A stretch of DNA of 64,000 nt, taken from the NCBI RefSeq assembly GCF_050947875.1, contig NC_134577.1, forward strand, positions 68,644,139 to 68,708,138, given 5' to 3'. This stretch comes from Dermacentor variabilis. Its lineage: Eukaryota; Arthropoda; Arachnida; Ixodida; Ixodidae. Of the stretch, positions 44,452 to 58,354 are shown in pieces; positions within the stretch are counted from its first letter, which is position 1, and each line of letters opens with the position of its first letter. Both the position numbers and the translations under genes were made by a program. Under the pieces are notes generated by a model. It was not told where the DNA came from, did no database searches, and saw nothing but the letters and a program-made list of their open reading frames with translations.

Positions 44452-46259
44452 CAGGGGGGGCGGGGCGGGGGCGTTTTCGCTGCGTAGCAGCAGTTTGCGC
44501 CGCTCGTGCTGTGTCAGGCAAAACACGTGTGGTAAAGCGCGATATTGTAAAGCAGGATTAGATCTAGCAGGATGGGTTCAATACTTCAAGCAGCCCCAAT
44601 TGAACACAATACTGTCCCATTTCAAAGCGAATGCTTTCAGAAATAATCATCATCGTCAACTCGTATACGTGCTGGGCATCTCACAGCAAGGCCATCAAGG
44701 TCCAGCGTATCACCTTGCACGCAAATACAAGCATATTAATTATGAAATTTTTGTAATCAGATGAGCCTTAAGCCTGTGGTTGGAATAGCGGGATCGTCGA
44801 TGTCCTTGAGTGTATCATCAAAGACAGGAGGTCGAGGAGAAAGAGAGGGAGAGGAATATAACGTAGGCATGGATGTTGACGAATCAAGAGTCCGGTCGGC
44901 TGCCCTACGCTGGAGGAAGGGAAAAGGGGAAGAGAGAGAGAGAGAGAGAAGGGAGAGTGAGCTGGGGTATAGAAGCATGCACGGACAGTACTAGAGTCAA
45001 AGCCGCTCGTACAAACCAGACGTTCTCAGAAAGCACAAAAGTGCCTTCTTTGCCTCCTGAGCCGATGATCGGTGGGGTCGACGGTGTTCTAGTGCTGTCT
45101 CGACGAGCCCTGAGTAGAGTCAACTGGCTGACAGAAGGCGAGCTGTCGCTGAACGAGGAAGTGGTAGCTATAACCTCTGATTTCCACACATCACGGAGTC
45201 AAATTCACGTTGTACATAGCGGGAATTACTCGGTATCTCCTAACACGGATGTGGAACTGCCCCCTGGTGTTGCCTCTGCCAACAATGCCGAAAGCTTGGA
45301 TGCGAGAGTGGATATCACTTACTCGTAGGAAAAAGAAATGAAAAAGAAGTGAAAAAGAAAATGGCAGTTTCCGCCGAAGGTCGTAAAACTGACAGGAATT
45401 GCAATGTTTAGGGTGGCGCTTGAAATCCTCAGACGGTGTTCTAACTATACGGGGGTTCGACCAACGCGGACGCGACATACGCGAGTGGGCCAAAATTTTC
45501 GGCAGCCCTGTGAGCTCTGACGTGCCGTGTAGGGCCTGCATAATGGTAATGCGTGGACGCCGTCCACTACGCTGCCCGTAAGGAGCCTTGCCAGCAATAT
45601 TACAGGTCTTTCAGGTTTCAACACCGATATTAATTGTTTCACAATTTTAAAATTTAATGGTCCGAGCAGACTTAAGATAAGAGCCATGCGCTGCGAGTGT
45701 TATGTTTCTTGAGTCACGACATTTACATGCGGCATTTTTTTTTTATCCCCGAGGAAAGCCGTGCATCGGGAAGGGCCAGCAACACAGGCAACCTTGATGT
45801 TGCAGAGGTCCGTGGACCTGCTCACAGCGGTTTATTCCGTTACTTAACATGTCAGTAACTAATTTTTGGACCAATTATAGCACACGTCTTCCCTATACCG
45901 CTCCACCTTTTGCAGCGTAAATGGAGCACCAAGCGTTAGCAAACAACCAGTTGCAATTCCGACAGCTGATCGCACAGTAGCGTGGCAGAAGCGGTAACGG
46001 TTTCGTATCCCTGCGCTTTCGCCTGAGGCAACATGCGGTGCGCCGCCGAAAGCGCCATCTAGTTTCTCTAGAGGAAACTGCTCCGCGAAGAGGGTGTATG
46101 CCTAAATATTATGCGGAATCTCACGGCAACGCCGACGCCGATGGTGTCAGCCTAGAGTGCCCATATAATTGCTAGCTCAAGAAAAAGAAAAAAAAATAGA
46201 AAAGCGGACAGAAATTGGCTGCGGTTGCACGTTGGACTTTTTGGCAAGTCATGCTAAAT
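44452..46259. other. Anonymous sequence
   Basis: A G-rich block GGGGGGGCGGGGCGGGGGCG at about 44453-44472 could form a quadruplex. An AG run sits at about 44934-44950. Open frames at 44761-45328 follow this simple repeat and show no family motif. Confidence 0.5.
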
Positions 46260-46297
46260 GCCTGATGCAGCATGCACGACATACCACAACAAAATGA

Positions 46298-47357
<1,060 letters not shown>

Positions 47358-48837
47358 CTTACAGGAGCACTTTGTGGTATGAGCAATCTGAACGAGTCTT
47401 GTTACACAAGGTAAGGGCAACATGTGAGCACCGACACCTGACCTGCGAACACCATGAAAGGGCAGCTCAATAACTTGCGGATAAGTAAACGCAGTCTCTA
47501 CAGACACCTGGCAATGGCAACGCACAGAAGCCCCCCAGCTTCCTCTTCGACTTATTTCATTTAAATGTGAGTGTGCGCGTGAACGGCATGTGCGAACGAG
47601 GTGGGCAGCAACTTCACTCGGGTGACCTGGCCCCGGGTTCACATCGCTGTACATAGCGTCGCTTTCTTTTTTCTTCGCGCGTTCCAACAATTTCGAGGGG
47701 AAAGCACCTTTCTTATCTTCTCTTTCATCGAGACGCTCATCAAAGGTTATTGAGCCGAAGCTCGACAATGTGACCCATTAGGGTGAATCAAATTAACTTT
47801 CACCTGATGATAAAGCAGCCAACAAGCCACTCGCGCATCGAGTCCGCGAGTGACCAGCCTCATAGTGCCACGAAAGCCAGTCCACCTGCAGGTCCCTGTA
47901 TACTCGACGTAGCAGTCGTCGGTTCCGCGAAGCGACATTGTTTTCTGCGAGAGAAGAACCAGACGAAGCTAAGCAAGCCGCCAGACAGACCAACAAAAGC
48001 ATACGAAAAAAAAAAAGAAAAACAGGAAGCAGAAGACTTAAGCAGACGTGTCAGCATTCCGTACTTCGCAGCGCCGCCGCATTTGTCGGCGGCGCGTCGT
48101 GTACCCCCTAACGACGATGACGCATAAATCGCTAACGGCGTCATCGTTAGCGTGACGGGCTCCCTCTGTGGGTCGTGGCGGCCTTCGGATTAATACGCGC
48201 TTGTATTCCACGCGAGGTCCCCGTCGGCCCTGATCCCACTTCGTACATACGTCCACATTTCTGTTATACTTTCGCCTGGACGTACAACGCCGCATTCCTG
48301 ACTTGTGTTTCCACCAGCACCACTTCGTACCGAAACGTATTCGGCCGCTTGAGACGGCGCACACAATAGACGATGTGTGTACAGTCTCCCTCTGGGTCGA
48401 GAGACATTGGGTTGCGCCGTCTTTGGGGAACAAGATTATGTTTCAGGGTTGGCGGGCAGAAAAAAAGAAAGAAGGAATAATAACTAGCTCGTTCCTGCTG
48501 GCGAATGTAAGACACCACCGCATCATTACGAGGACGGTATAGCGCAAAACAGGACGAGGCAGAGGAGGAAACCGGAAGGGCCCTAATCAAAGACAGCGCA
48601 CATACGATAGCCCGCGGCCCTAGAAATCACAGACGACAAACCTGGCTACCGGCGTTGTGAGGACGGTAGCGCAAGACAGAACAAAGAAGGAATAGCGCGC
48701 CATACTACCCTCCTAACCTAATGAGGGCTGAAAATTTGACATGAAGGGAGCGATGTTTGATTGATCCATTCGGCTTGACGCGCCAAGGCAAAACAGGGCT
48801 TATAGTGACGCCGCTGCGGATAGTATAGGGTTCATTT
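47358..48837. other. Anonymous sequence with hairpins
   Basis: No gene is supported. GCGCCGCCG and its complement form a 9-bp stem at 48071-48095. CTAACGACGATGACGC pairs with GCGTCATCGTTAG, with a 3-base bulge, at 48108-48150. Confidence 0.55.
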
Positions 48838-48868
48838 TGAACCGCTGGGGTTCTTTAACGTGCACCCA
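48838..48868 (-). repeat. Ruka SINE fragment
   Basis: CTGGGGTTCTTTAACGTGCA CCC matches the distal body of the full copies (for example near 56328-56350); only about 30 bp are recognisable. Confidence 0.5.
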
Positions 48869-48940
48869 AACGTTTTGTTGCATTAATTTTTTGATATCAA
48901 GTAGACAGTGTAAGCCGGCCGTCGGTTGCCTTAGCTGGTG

Positions 48941-49046
<106 letters not shown>

Positions 49047-49083
49047 CGATTATTTATTTACGTACCTGCAACACCCGTAGGTA

Positions 49084-49118
49084 TTGCCTACCTGGCATAC
49101 GTACTGCCAGGTAGGCAA
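49084..49118. repeat. 14-bp perfect hairpin
   Basis: TTGCCTACCTGGCA, loop TACGTAC, TGCCAGGTAGGCAA, just after the AATC repeat. TCGATTATTTA occurs on both sides (about 49047 and 49122), like a small duplicated flank. Confidence 0.85.
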
Positions 49119-49122
49119 GTGT

Positions 49123-51845
49123 CGATTATTTAACATGCGGTTATCTCTCTCCCTCGATCTTTTTCTCTTTGCACATATAGCAATTTTTTCTTGGTATATC
49201 GCTGATAGTAGTTTGCTTATGTTTCGTTTTCTTTTAGATCGCCAAGACGCGTGTGTGGAATTGTTTTATATTTGCAGTTCTCGTAACAAAGTTTACTTCT
49301 GAGTCGACATTCCATTCGTTCTCTCTTTGCTTCCATTAGTCATCTTCTTTTTCATTAGTCATATTGTCCTTTTCCAATAGTAATCTTGCTGTTGAGGTAA
49401 GATCCCTGCCACATACACGCTTTCAAAGGCAGTTCAAAGACAATAGAATTAATATCTATTCGCCCCATTGGCGAATAGATATTATGCGAGCTTGTTCAGA
49501 GGAACCAATCATGATAGAAAAGAACTGATCCCAAGCGTGCTTATTCGGTATATAAAGTGCACATGTGACGCCGGTAATAATATTTCCAGTTGTCGTCGCC
49601 ATTTGGAATACCGAAGGGAATACAACGTCTTAAGAGGAAGTTTTAGTTCCCGCCCAACTCCGATGCCGCCTGTTCAAACACGTGTAAATTGCGGAATGAT
49701 TTCCCGATATAACCGCTGGACCGATATTAATAAAATTGTTGCATTTCATAGAGAAAGTTATAGTCCAGCGACTCTGTTGGAATCACAATTTTGATTTAGA
49801 ATCAGAAAGTATTTACAATATGTTTTTTAATTGGTCTTGACACTATTAGCCTTCTCATTGGCACTATATATGACGTTCCTGATAAAAAGAAATGCAGAGC
49901 TTAGCACCGTTAACTCTCTAAGTATGCGCGCACTTGTGACCTTGCAAACACCCATTTATCAAAGGGAAGTTTCTATACCTCATATCTCTTACAAACCTGC
50001 GATTTCATGAACACTGCGACAGGCTCGCCTCGCACACGCTAAACTTACCTCGAGTTTTCTGCTAGGTACCTCCAATGTAGGTGAAGCCGACCTATGATGC
50101 TATCAGATGAAAAATAAAAAAGAACGCGCCCCAAGCCCGATGATTCGAAAAGCGCCCACGAAAAGAGCGAGCGGTCCGCCGGCAAAGACAAGAATCGCAC
50201 GGCGATCCCACACGCCGTGCACATCTCGTCGACAACACGCGAGTGCAACATTCCATCCAATCTCCTTTGCATTATCATGTACACGGGGTCGCTCGCTTCG
50301 GCCTCTTTGTCTTGCCACGTCGTTTCTCCAGGGCGCTTCGCTCTACCCGACAGCGCCCCATCCATTTGCCAGATTCGATGGAACACCACTCGGCGCTGCC
50401 TGCACCCTTCCCCACCCACCTACGCGTCGGTAGGCGCACGCACACACGCATACGTACGCCGACCGATGCGGCCAGAAGGCTCCCGCATTCCGTAGCAGAC
50501 GACGAGGCATAAAGACGAAGGCAGACGAAAAACGGCTCGGTCGTCTGCAGCGGCTACCAGACGACGCCTTCGCTCAGCAGTAGACGCAGAAGAAAAACAA
50601 AAACAAAAACAGCGACAAAGATATAAAAAAGACCATTGCAGGCTCCTTGCTGCTTCGAATGGCCGGCAGCTTCGAAGGTCGATTTGCTACTTTGATATAC
50701 GAATCGACCTGCCTGCTTGTTTCTTTGATGTAGCGTATCTTGCTGTATGTCTTCCACGTTTCGTTTTTCTGTTCATGTAACACAGCCGCCTTCCGCAAAT
50801 GCAGTTATCCCTCGCTTCAATGGCAGCGTGAGCTGTCGCAGGAGACGTCAGTGCTGTACACGGAGGCCGTTGTACGACTGTGCCGTATTCTGTACTGGTG
50901 CATGCGGTGTTAGTCGGCGTACACACTGCATTTATTGACGTAGGAGTCCGGGGTGTGGTGCTGTCGCACATAAACGAGTGAAGGAACAAAGGACACAGCG
51001 GAGTGTAGATAAAAAAAAAAGAAAAAAGCAAAGAAGCAAACAAGGTAACAGGAACACGTAACAAAGAGACCCGTAATAAGAGGACGACTCATATCCGACA
51101 TCTGCGCCCAGTTCCCGCGGGCCAACATCACCGTCTGCAATCCCACGCATGCGCATATGAGGGGCTCACAACTCGCACCACTCACGGTAGCCTCGAGCAC
51201 TGAACAAGTGCTACGACCGTCCGCGTCGAGCCAAGACGAGGAAACAGCCGGATCGCGGGAACTAAAACAAAAAAGGACTCTTCGTTTTACGACGTCGGAG
51301 AAAAGGACAAGGGTGTTCCAGTTATTGAGTTGGGTCTGTTTACGCGTTACGCGGGGAACAACTACAGCGTAGTCTCATCTTCGTTTTCTTCCGGTAAGGT
51401 TCCAGGCGGGAAACGAGTGGCGAGGGAATGCGTACGCAGAGCTAAACGGCTCTCTCTCTCTCTCTCTCTCCACTTTTACGTTCGGTGCCACGTCGGCCGG
51501 CTTTGACGGCACCGACGCATTTCCCCAGCCGTCCATGACTTACGACTCACGGAGCACCGAGGCGTGTGCAACTACATGTACAGCACGGTGGCATCAAAGA
51601 CGACGGTGTCCGTTTCATGCAGCGCCGCAGCGTGTTTTGTTGCTCGCTCTACTGCCGCGAAATTAAGGTTCCTTCTAGAAGTATCAGGCAACAGCGCTTT
51701 TTCGTCTCTTTTTGTACGGTGTATGAAAATATCCTGCTGTTCTCTCGTGCCAATTTGGGCCAGATTTCGCTCTACGTGCTATTACGGAAAGAGAAAGCAC
51801 GTTAGCTTCTACAGAAGCTCAATGGTCGTTAAATTTAGGTGGCAA
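49123..51845. other. Anonymous sequence
   Basis: No gene is supported. A CT run lies at about 51451-51470 and CAGACGACG words near 50495 and 50570. Confidence 0.5.
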
Positions 51846-52140
51846 ATTTAGGTGGCGATAAGGCGTGCGCTTGCCGCACGCCTTATCGATGGCGTCATCG
51901 GTGAACAGAAGACGGTGCGCTACTCTGGCGCCATCTCGTGGCGGGCGTCGCCGCAGGGCCCGTCTTGCGCGGCACTACGCCTTTCTTCTTGCGCTTTCGT
52001 CATATCCTCCTCCTCCGCTTTTTTGCTCGCGCTCTATTCGCTATCTCCGCTCTGCATTCGCTATTTCATCCTTCGCTGTGCTCGTTCGCTTGGTTACGCC
52101 AAGGGACGCAGACGCTCCACGCAGGAACGGGCGCCTAAGA
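51846..52140 (+). repeat. Dispersed repeat family R2, plus-strand copy
   Basis: GGCGTCATCGGTGAACAGAA, GGCGCCATCTCGTGGCGGG, TATCCTCCTCCTCCGCTTTT, GTTACGCCAAGG and CGCAGGAACGGGCGCCTAAG follow in the same order as on the minus strand of 61849-62116. It opens with a 14-bp hairpin (CGATAAGGCGTGCG, loop CTTGC, complement) at 51856-51888. No coding domain is recognised. Confidence 0.8.
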
Positions 52141-52290
52141 GCATACGTTCTAAAACGTGTGCCAGAATGACTCAACCGATGACTGCCACTTGTATGCCTC
52201 AAATGGTTTTTAAACATGCATAAAATTGAGGCCCACTGCTCTCGCATGTGTTTTCTCTTCTACGCTTTGACATAATTTCGGATCCGTGAA

Positions 52291-52527
52291 GTATGAATAA
52301 GGTAAAATTAAGTTATGGGGTTTCACGTCCCAAAAGAACGATTTGATTATGAGGCACGCCTTAGTGGAGGACTCCGGGATCATTTGGACCACCGGCGCTT
52401 CTTTAACGCGCACCGAAACCTAAGTACACGGGTGTTTTCTCATTTCGCCCCTATCGAAATACGGCCGCCATGGCCGGAATTCGATCCCGTAACCTCATGC
52501 TTAGCAGCCAGTCTCCGGTATGAATAA
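52291..52527 (-). mobile_element. Ruka-type SINE, tRNA head truncated, 10-bp target duplication
   Basis: GTATGAATAA at 52291-52300 and 52518-52527 encloses the SINE. The minus-strand body matches the other copies through the B box (GGGATCGAATTCC), but the first part of the tRNA-like head, with the A box, is lost. A perfect duplication around a truncated copy means truncation occurred at insertion. Confidence 0.92.
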
Positions 52528-52860
52528 AGTCAAGCACACACATAGGGAATCTCAGAATATCGAAGGACGTATGGCGCGTTCACATCACGGCCGTTGTTTC
52601 CTAAAACTTGCTGTTTAAAGTTGGAAACAACAGAGCACACATCCGCTCCTTCCATTTTCAATAAATGAACCGTAAAAACAGGCTTACTCTTAATCACCTT
52701 GCAGGGGCACAGCTGCCGTTTTTCACGTAGTAATGACGGAACAAAGTAACAGCGCTTCAATGGATCAAACATAAAGGGAATTAAGAATATAGGGGCTCCC
52801 CATTTTGTCCTATATATCCCTCGTCTGCCCTCCCTACGCTGAAACTAACATTACTTTCAG
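52528..52860. other. Anonymous sequence
   Basis: Nothing recognised. Confidence 0.5.
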
Positions 52861-53370
52861 TACGTCGTGACGTGGAATCATTAAAATTTTTGCAAAACAT
52901 ACTTAACATGTCCAATCATACTTCAAACACAGCTTGTGTATCTTTCACCAAGCCTTCTTGCACGTGTAACTTCCACGAGCTTAATCTTGACGCTTTATAT
53001 GCGTGTACAAGTACTTTCAAGCACAGCTTCTTTCCCCGCACAATAGAAGTATGGGATCCCTTACCTGGCTGCCTTCGTTTACTGCCAATAAGTGAATTCC
53101 AGAGTGCTCTCTAAGAAAGCCAGTAAGAGTAAATGCTTAAATCAGGTTTAGTTTATGCCATATGTGTATGCAATTCACTGTTTCGCTGCTTTTAAGAACC
53201 GTAGAAAACGATTTTCCATTTCTTCAATTGCCGTGCGAGTACAGTTGCAAATGTTGTAAGAGTCATTGTCGACACTTCACTTTATTTTTTGTTCACCGCT
53301 GTATTCACCCATTCATGCAATAGTCCTCATATGGGGCTGCAGTATGTGCAAATAAATAAATATAGAAACC
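52861..53370 (+). mobile_element. CR1/L2-like LINE 3' end
   Basis: The plus-strand frame to 53114 ends in the block HSFFPRTIEVWDPLPGCLRL with SEFQSAL before the stop, parallel to the C terminus of the copy at 24420-25340 (FIPRTSQEWNHLP). A UTR and an AAAT tail (about 53350-53365) follow. The coding part is short and partly diverged. Confidence 0.75.
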
Positions 53371-54084
53371 GCAGTAAACACTCCTAGCGTAAAATACAAA
53401 AATGCATGCACGTTTCCGACCTGATCAGACATCTGAAGCCACACGACTGGCTTATTTTGTAATTTGACCCACATGTCAGATAACACACGGACCTAGCGTC
53501 GCATCGAGTCATGAGTGAGCCCACTAGGCCCGTGCACGTTTAAAGCTAAGCGGCCACTGCTGCTGTGCACCGGCCGCGTTGGGCCTACTTTCTCTTTCCA
53601 AATACAGTACAGCACAAAAGAAACAGAAAGCCATTGAAACTACTAAGGCAACCTCATTCTAAGTAATAATCATCATCATTATCACGATGACTATCACCAT
53701 CATCACGCCTTTACTTGAATATGGCTTTAACGTACGGGGTAGTCAAAATGGCAACGTGAGGCTTGACAGGGACAAGCCAACTGCCGAGCTAACCTGTGAG
53801 GTTTGTCCCGCAGTGTAGTTTTGGGCGACACAGTGCAGTTCGTGAAAAGTGACAGGATGCTTTACACTAACAGACTCATGTACATGCACCTACTACAGTT
53901 AGCTCGGAAAGCGCACAAATGTTACGCATAAGCAGATTTTTAAATACTTTAAGTAAACATGATAATACAGCTGAAAAATAAGAAAAATACTATGAAACAC
54001 GTGGGCTCGATACATAAGCATCCGTAAACTATTTCCCGATGCAAACTTGTCGCTTTTTAATCCGAGAGCTTTCTCTTTCCTATA
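53371..54084. other. Anonymous sequence
   Basis: A short ATC/CAT cluster near 53668-53706; nothing else recognised. Confidence 0.5.
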
Positions 54085-54165
54085 TCCGCCACCACAGCGC
54101 AGGGTCGCAAACCGGAAAATCGCCTCTGGTTAACCTCCCTGCCTTTCCTCTCTCTCTCCAAGTGA
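54085..54165 (-). repeat. GTTAACCAG-family repeat, partial
   Basis: On the minus strand: GGAAAGGCAGGGAGGTTAAC, CAGAGGCGATTTTCCGGTTT and GCGACCC, matching the start of the copies at 11250 and 28172. Confidence 0.65.
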
Positions 54166-56239
54166 AGGCAGGAAGTGAAACATCTACAATCGCAGTGTGC
54201 TAAAGAGATAACTATAAAGAAGAACTGGCCTGCCATTTTACACTTTCGAGCTACCAGTGAGAATTGTTTCCCTTGGGCGTGTAATTAAAGGTACCCGTTG
54301 TATTTCTTTCTTCGCATCACGATACGCATTGAGATCGGGGATCAACCAGACAGTGTCTCTTGCTCTGTTGCTCGTCAGAAAAAAGAAAAAAAACTTTAGC
54401 TCTTCCCTGTAAAAAAAAAAAAAATGTTCGTGTGTTTTTACAGCATAAATACAATAACCACAGGAGTAGTATCGAAGAAAAGCAGAGGGAAAATAAAATA
54501 AAAATAAGCGCAGTGAGAAATAATCTGGGCGAAGTTTTTTTTTTCTTTTGTGCGTGATGTGAAACCTAATTTAGGATAGCCTCATTCTCTAGCTTAATTA
54601 AATCGTAATCAAATTAGGCCTCTCGGTTACTCATTTCCTTGTTTCTCTCATTTGCATTTTCTTTCCGCGCTATTCGCTTCACTCTCCAGCGTGTTCTGCA
54701 AGGTTTCTATAGCCCACATTAAGCTCTAATTTTAATTTTCGCTTTCGTTGACTGACTTCCTTTTGTGCTGCGAAGCCCACAACACCGAACGTAAGCGAAC
54801 GCAGAGCCGGAGTTCCCTCAATTTAAAGGGAAGCCCTGCAACCGCAGAGACATTCGGTGCAAAAAAATCCAACGGAAAAGCCCAAACCCGAATACCGCGT
54901 TTTAAGGCTTCTCCTGCACGCATTAAAGCCGCGCGGTAAGCCCGCTTTACAGTGAATAGACGTGTTGTACAAAAACAGCGTGCATAGACACAGTGGGGCT
55001 GGGGAAGTGCGAGAAGCATCTAGGCAGCGCGATTCGTGAAAAACGAACTTTTAACGAAAAGCGCTCCTTTCAAGAACAATTCTGTCGAATGAGACGGGCA
55101 GGGAACCTACAGAGAGAAAGAGAGAATCTCATTCGCAGTCCGCCGGTGCCCCCTGAGGAAGTTTTGGGCGATGCGGACATCATTTAAGAGGGGAGAATTG
55201 CTGCCGTCGTTACGTTGAAGCCCGTTCTGGGTGTAAAAGCGCTGCCAACGCGTTCTTCTGATTCAAAGACAGAGGGCACAAAGCTTCCAGCGCAATAGGA
55301 GCATTGCGTTCTCAGAGTAATTAGGAGAAGCTAAGAAGCAAACTTATTTGTGTCGATGTTCATGTTGGGGGTGAGTTTCCTCGAGAATTACGCAAATGTA
55401 AGCGACACCGTTTTCTTGACGATTGCTAGCCGGACTACTTCCGTTGTGAAAATAGCATGGTGTTCATGCACGCCAAGGTATCCGAAAGTGCTAATTTAAA
55501 CTATGCAGTAATCTAAGAAACAGCATGGTTTTGAAACCGAGGAGCAATTACGAGGCAGTGACCTCGCACGAGCTGCGGCGGCTGTTCAGTTTCGTTTGAA
55601 TGCTCGGAAAACAAGTATTAGAAAGCTTTTGCCGCGAAGTAAACGCAGTATCAAATTTATTACTGGGTCTACAGGTACTTATCACTTCATTAAGGAAAAA
55701 AATGAGGAAATCTCCTAGCTCACGTTCTCATTCTTTCAACTCAACGTTTCTTTTTATGTAATACGCTTCAGTCTAGGGATTCCCAAACCTCTAGTCTTGC
55801 CGCGCGATTGGGCGCTCGAGACATTTTGCGTGTATTCGCAGGCTTCTTTCAGGCTCGGAAAAACACTTTTACGTAGCCCGTGTTGAGGAACAGAAAGCTG
55901 TATCGGAAGTTTTTCATGTCGCTTTACAATCTCCTCATTGATACTTTTCATCTAATTATAATATTTGAGAAGTTGATTAAATAATTAAGACTAATTATCT
56001 AATTAGGTGGAAGGAAAAAAATAGTTTGAGTATCTCCAAGCCGCGGCAAAAAACATTACCTTTGTTCTGTCCGGCTACTTGGCATCTGCATATATTTAAA
56101 CTCGGGCTAAAATAAGCTGGGACACCCTGTATATTGCGACGTTTTCAAGGAATAAATTTAGTTGCGAGTTACACCCTTTCCTTTCGCCTGTCTCTTTCTT
56201 GGTGCGCTGCGTCCTTTTCGTTGTATTTTGATGGGCTTT
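54166..56239. other. Anonymous sequence
   Basis: No gene is supported. A mariner/MITE-like end (minus-strand TACAGGGTGTCCCAGCTTA) is at about 56113-56133. Confidence 0.5.
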
Positions 56240-56487
56240 AAAAGAAATTTTGGGGCTTAACGTGCCAAAACCACTTTCTGATTATGAGGCACGCCGTATT
56301 GGAGGACTCCGCAAATTTCGACCACCTGGGGTTCTTTAACGTGCACCTAAATCTAAGTACGCGGGTGTTTTCGCATTTCGCCCCCATCGAAATGCGGCCG
56401 CCGTGGCCGGGATTCGATCCCGCGACCTCGTGCTCAGCAGTCCAACACCATAGCCACTGAGCAACCACCGCGGGTCTGATGGGCTTT
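56229..56487 (-). mobile_element. Ruka-type SINE, full length, 11-bp target duplication
   Basis: TGATGGGCTTT at 56229-56239 and 56477-56487 flanks the SINE. The minus strand reads GTTGCTCAGTGGCTATGGTG (A box region), GGGATCGAATCCC (B box), GCATTTCGATGGGGGCGAAA, TTAGGTGCACGTTAAAGAAC and a short A-rich tail. It is the best-preserved copy together with 17871-18130. Confidence 0.94.
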
Positions 56488-56999
56488 CCTTCATTTCCCA
56501 GAGACCTGCTGTTATGCGGTGATATTGATTCTAGCTCCGGTCCGACTGAACAAAACTGTTAATGCAGCTGTTAGTCAGCCAAAATAAAATCAATGCTACC
56601 GTATAGAATATCCAAGTCAACGAAAAAGAAATTTGTTGGGTCCCAAAAGTGTGTACATTGCAATTATATACGTTATTTATGTTAAATAAACTTTCAAACT
56701 GCCTTAACCGAAAGAATTTACGGGATGGAACAGCAACTTTTATGCTTTAAGAAATTACCAATTGAAGTAAATTATACCGTAAGAGCGGTTTAAAATCAGA
56801 ATGATACATTATACCCTCGGTCAATAAAAAGTAGACGAAATGGAAAACAGAAGTCGCAAAAACGAGCTAATATACGGCTTGGATGAGTCTTCTGTAGAAA
56901 CCACCTAAAAGCTGTAAAACATATTTGTAAAAGATTTATTTACAGAAAAAATGCAAGTACCGACTCCTACTATAGAAAAGAATCCATAGACTGGGCTCG
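56488..56999. other. Anonymous AT-rich sequence
   Basis: Nothing recognised; it may be the degraded 5' part of the LINE that follows. Confidence 0.4.
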
Positions 57000-57379
57000 A
57001 AAGGTTAAAAAACTCGTCCTGTGTTCCTTAACTTCATGAATTGTCATGAAAAGGCAGCCATCCTTAAAAAACTCTACATGCTAAAAGGCACATCTCTGTC
57101 TCTCACTGAAAATTTTTCCAAACCGGTGCGTGAGATGCGTAAAAATCTACGGGACAGCACAAGTGGAGATACAGAACAACATGGATGCCAATGCTAAACT
57201 AGTTTATGACAAATTTATTTTCGATGGAACTTTTGACGCGTGGAATGACGAGAAAAGCCAAATTTATCTACTAAATGAAAGGTCCCACAAATGACCAAAA
57301 ACACGATCCTGCCCATCATTACGAATCCTAAACATAAGCTGCAGAAGCCTGTTAGACAAAACCATCTCACGGGAAGGTA

Positions 57380-58332
57380 TGTTTTCTCACGATTCCGATA
57401 TTGTATTACTAACCGAAACATGGTTGAATGAATCAGTCTTGGATAGTGAATTTGTGCCAGTTGGTTTCAACGTATTCATGAAGGGTCGCTGAGCTAGAAG
57501 AGGAGGAGTTTACGTTCTTTTTAAAGCTTCTGTGAACGTTATTAGCACATATTGCTGATTTACCTAATGTCGAGTCCCCTTTCTGTAAAGCTTACCACGG
57601 AGATATTAAGTACATTATTTGTGTTGTTTACATGCCACCCGTCATTGAACCTACAGTTCTTCTTGAATTTAAAAATATACGAGCATTCATGTAAAACAAG
57701 GGGATCGGATTATTTTATCCGGCGACTTCAACGTACCAGACATTGACTGGAACTCGTTGACAGTTAGAAAGCGAAACGACATAGCAGGCGAAGTAATTAC
57801 TGACCTGGTATTTACCTTCGACCCATTACAAATTGTTGCTGAATTTACTACGATACAAGGTCATACTAGATCCATACTGGACTTGTTTTCTATACGTGGC
57901 ATTCCCGCGTCTCCTAAAAAATGCGAAATTCATCCCGGCATCTCTGATCACCAGATTGTACTACAAACTTTCCCTGGTGTTTCTGTGAATGCAGATCGAA
58001 CAAAGTGTCAGTTTCGTAGCTTTTCTAGAGGAGATGATGTTTCAATAATAGACATGTTGACGTTTCGTTCTGATACGTTTTCAAGCAGCGATGCTAATGC
58101 AAACAATCTTTCAAACTACTTAAAGGATATTAATAAAAAATGTACTGAATGTTTCGTGCGCGATATTCTAAAAAAGAAATTGAAAAGTAGAAACCCTCCG
58201 ATATCGCGATCTACATCTACAGCTCAGAAGACAACTGAAAAGACTAAAGAAAAGAGGCTAGCTAACGAATTCCCGAATACAAGAAATATCTACCTTAACC
58301 ATTCAACTCCAAGATCAAGTTGCGAAAGATAA
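57380..58332 (+). pseudogene. LINE apurinic-type endonuclease, broken
   Basis: Three-frame reading shows LLTETWLNESVLDSEF at about 57408, a VYVLFKASVNV stretch, ILSGDFNVPDIDWNSL at about 57712 (GDFN catalytic block) and HPGISDHQIVLQTF at about 57931 (the SDH end motif). These three blocks in order define the endonuclease/exonuclease/phosphatase fold that nicks target DNA in non-LTR elements. Stops near 57492 and 57690 and at least two frame changes make it inactive. Downstream, to 58332, the sequence is lysine-rich linker. Confidence 0.8.
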
Positions 58333-58354
58333 GGAAAATTACCATGGAGTACTA

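Noticed and set aside
44761..45328. Two overlapping frames of 77 and 151 residues
   Set aside because: Their E/R-rich parts come from an AG repeat, and the remainder matches no family I know.
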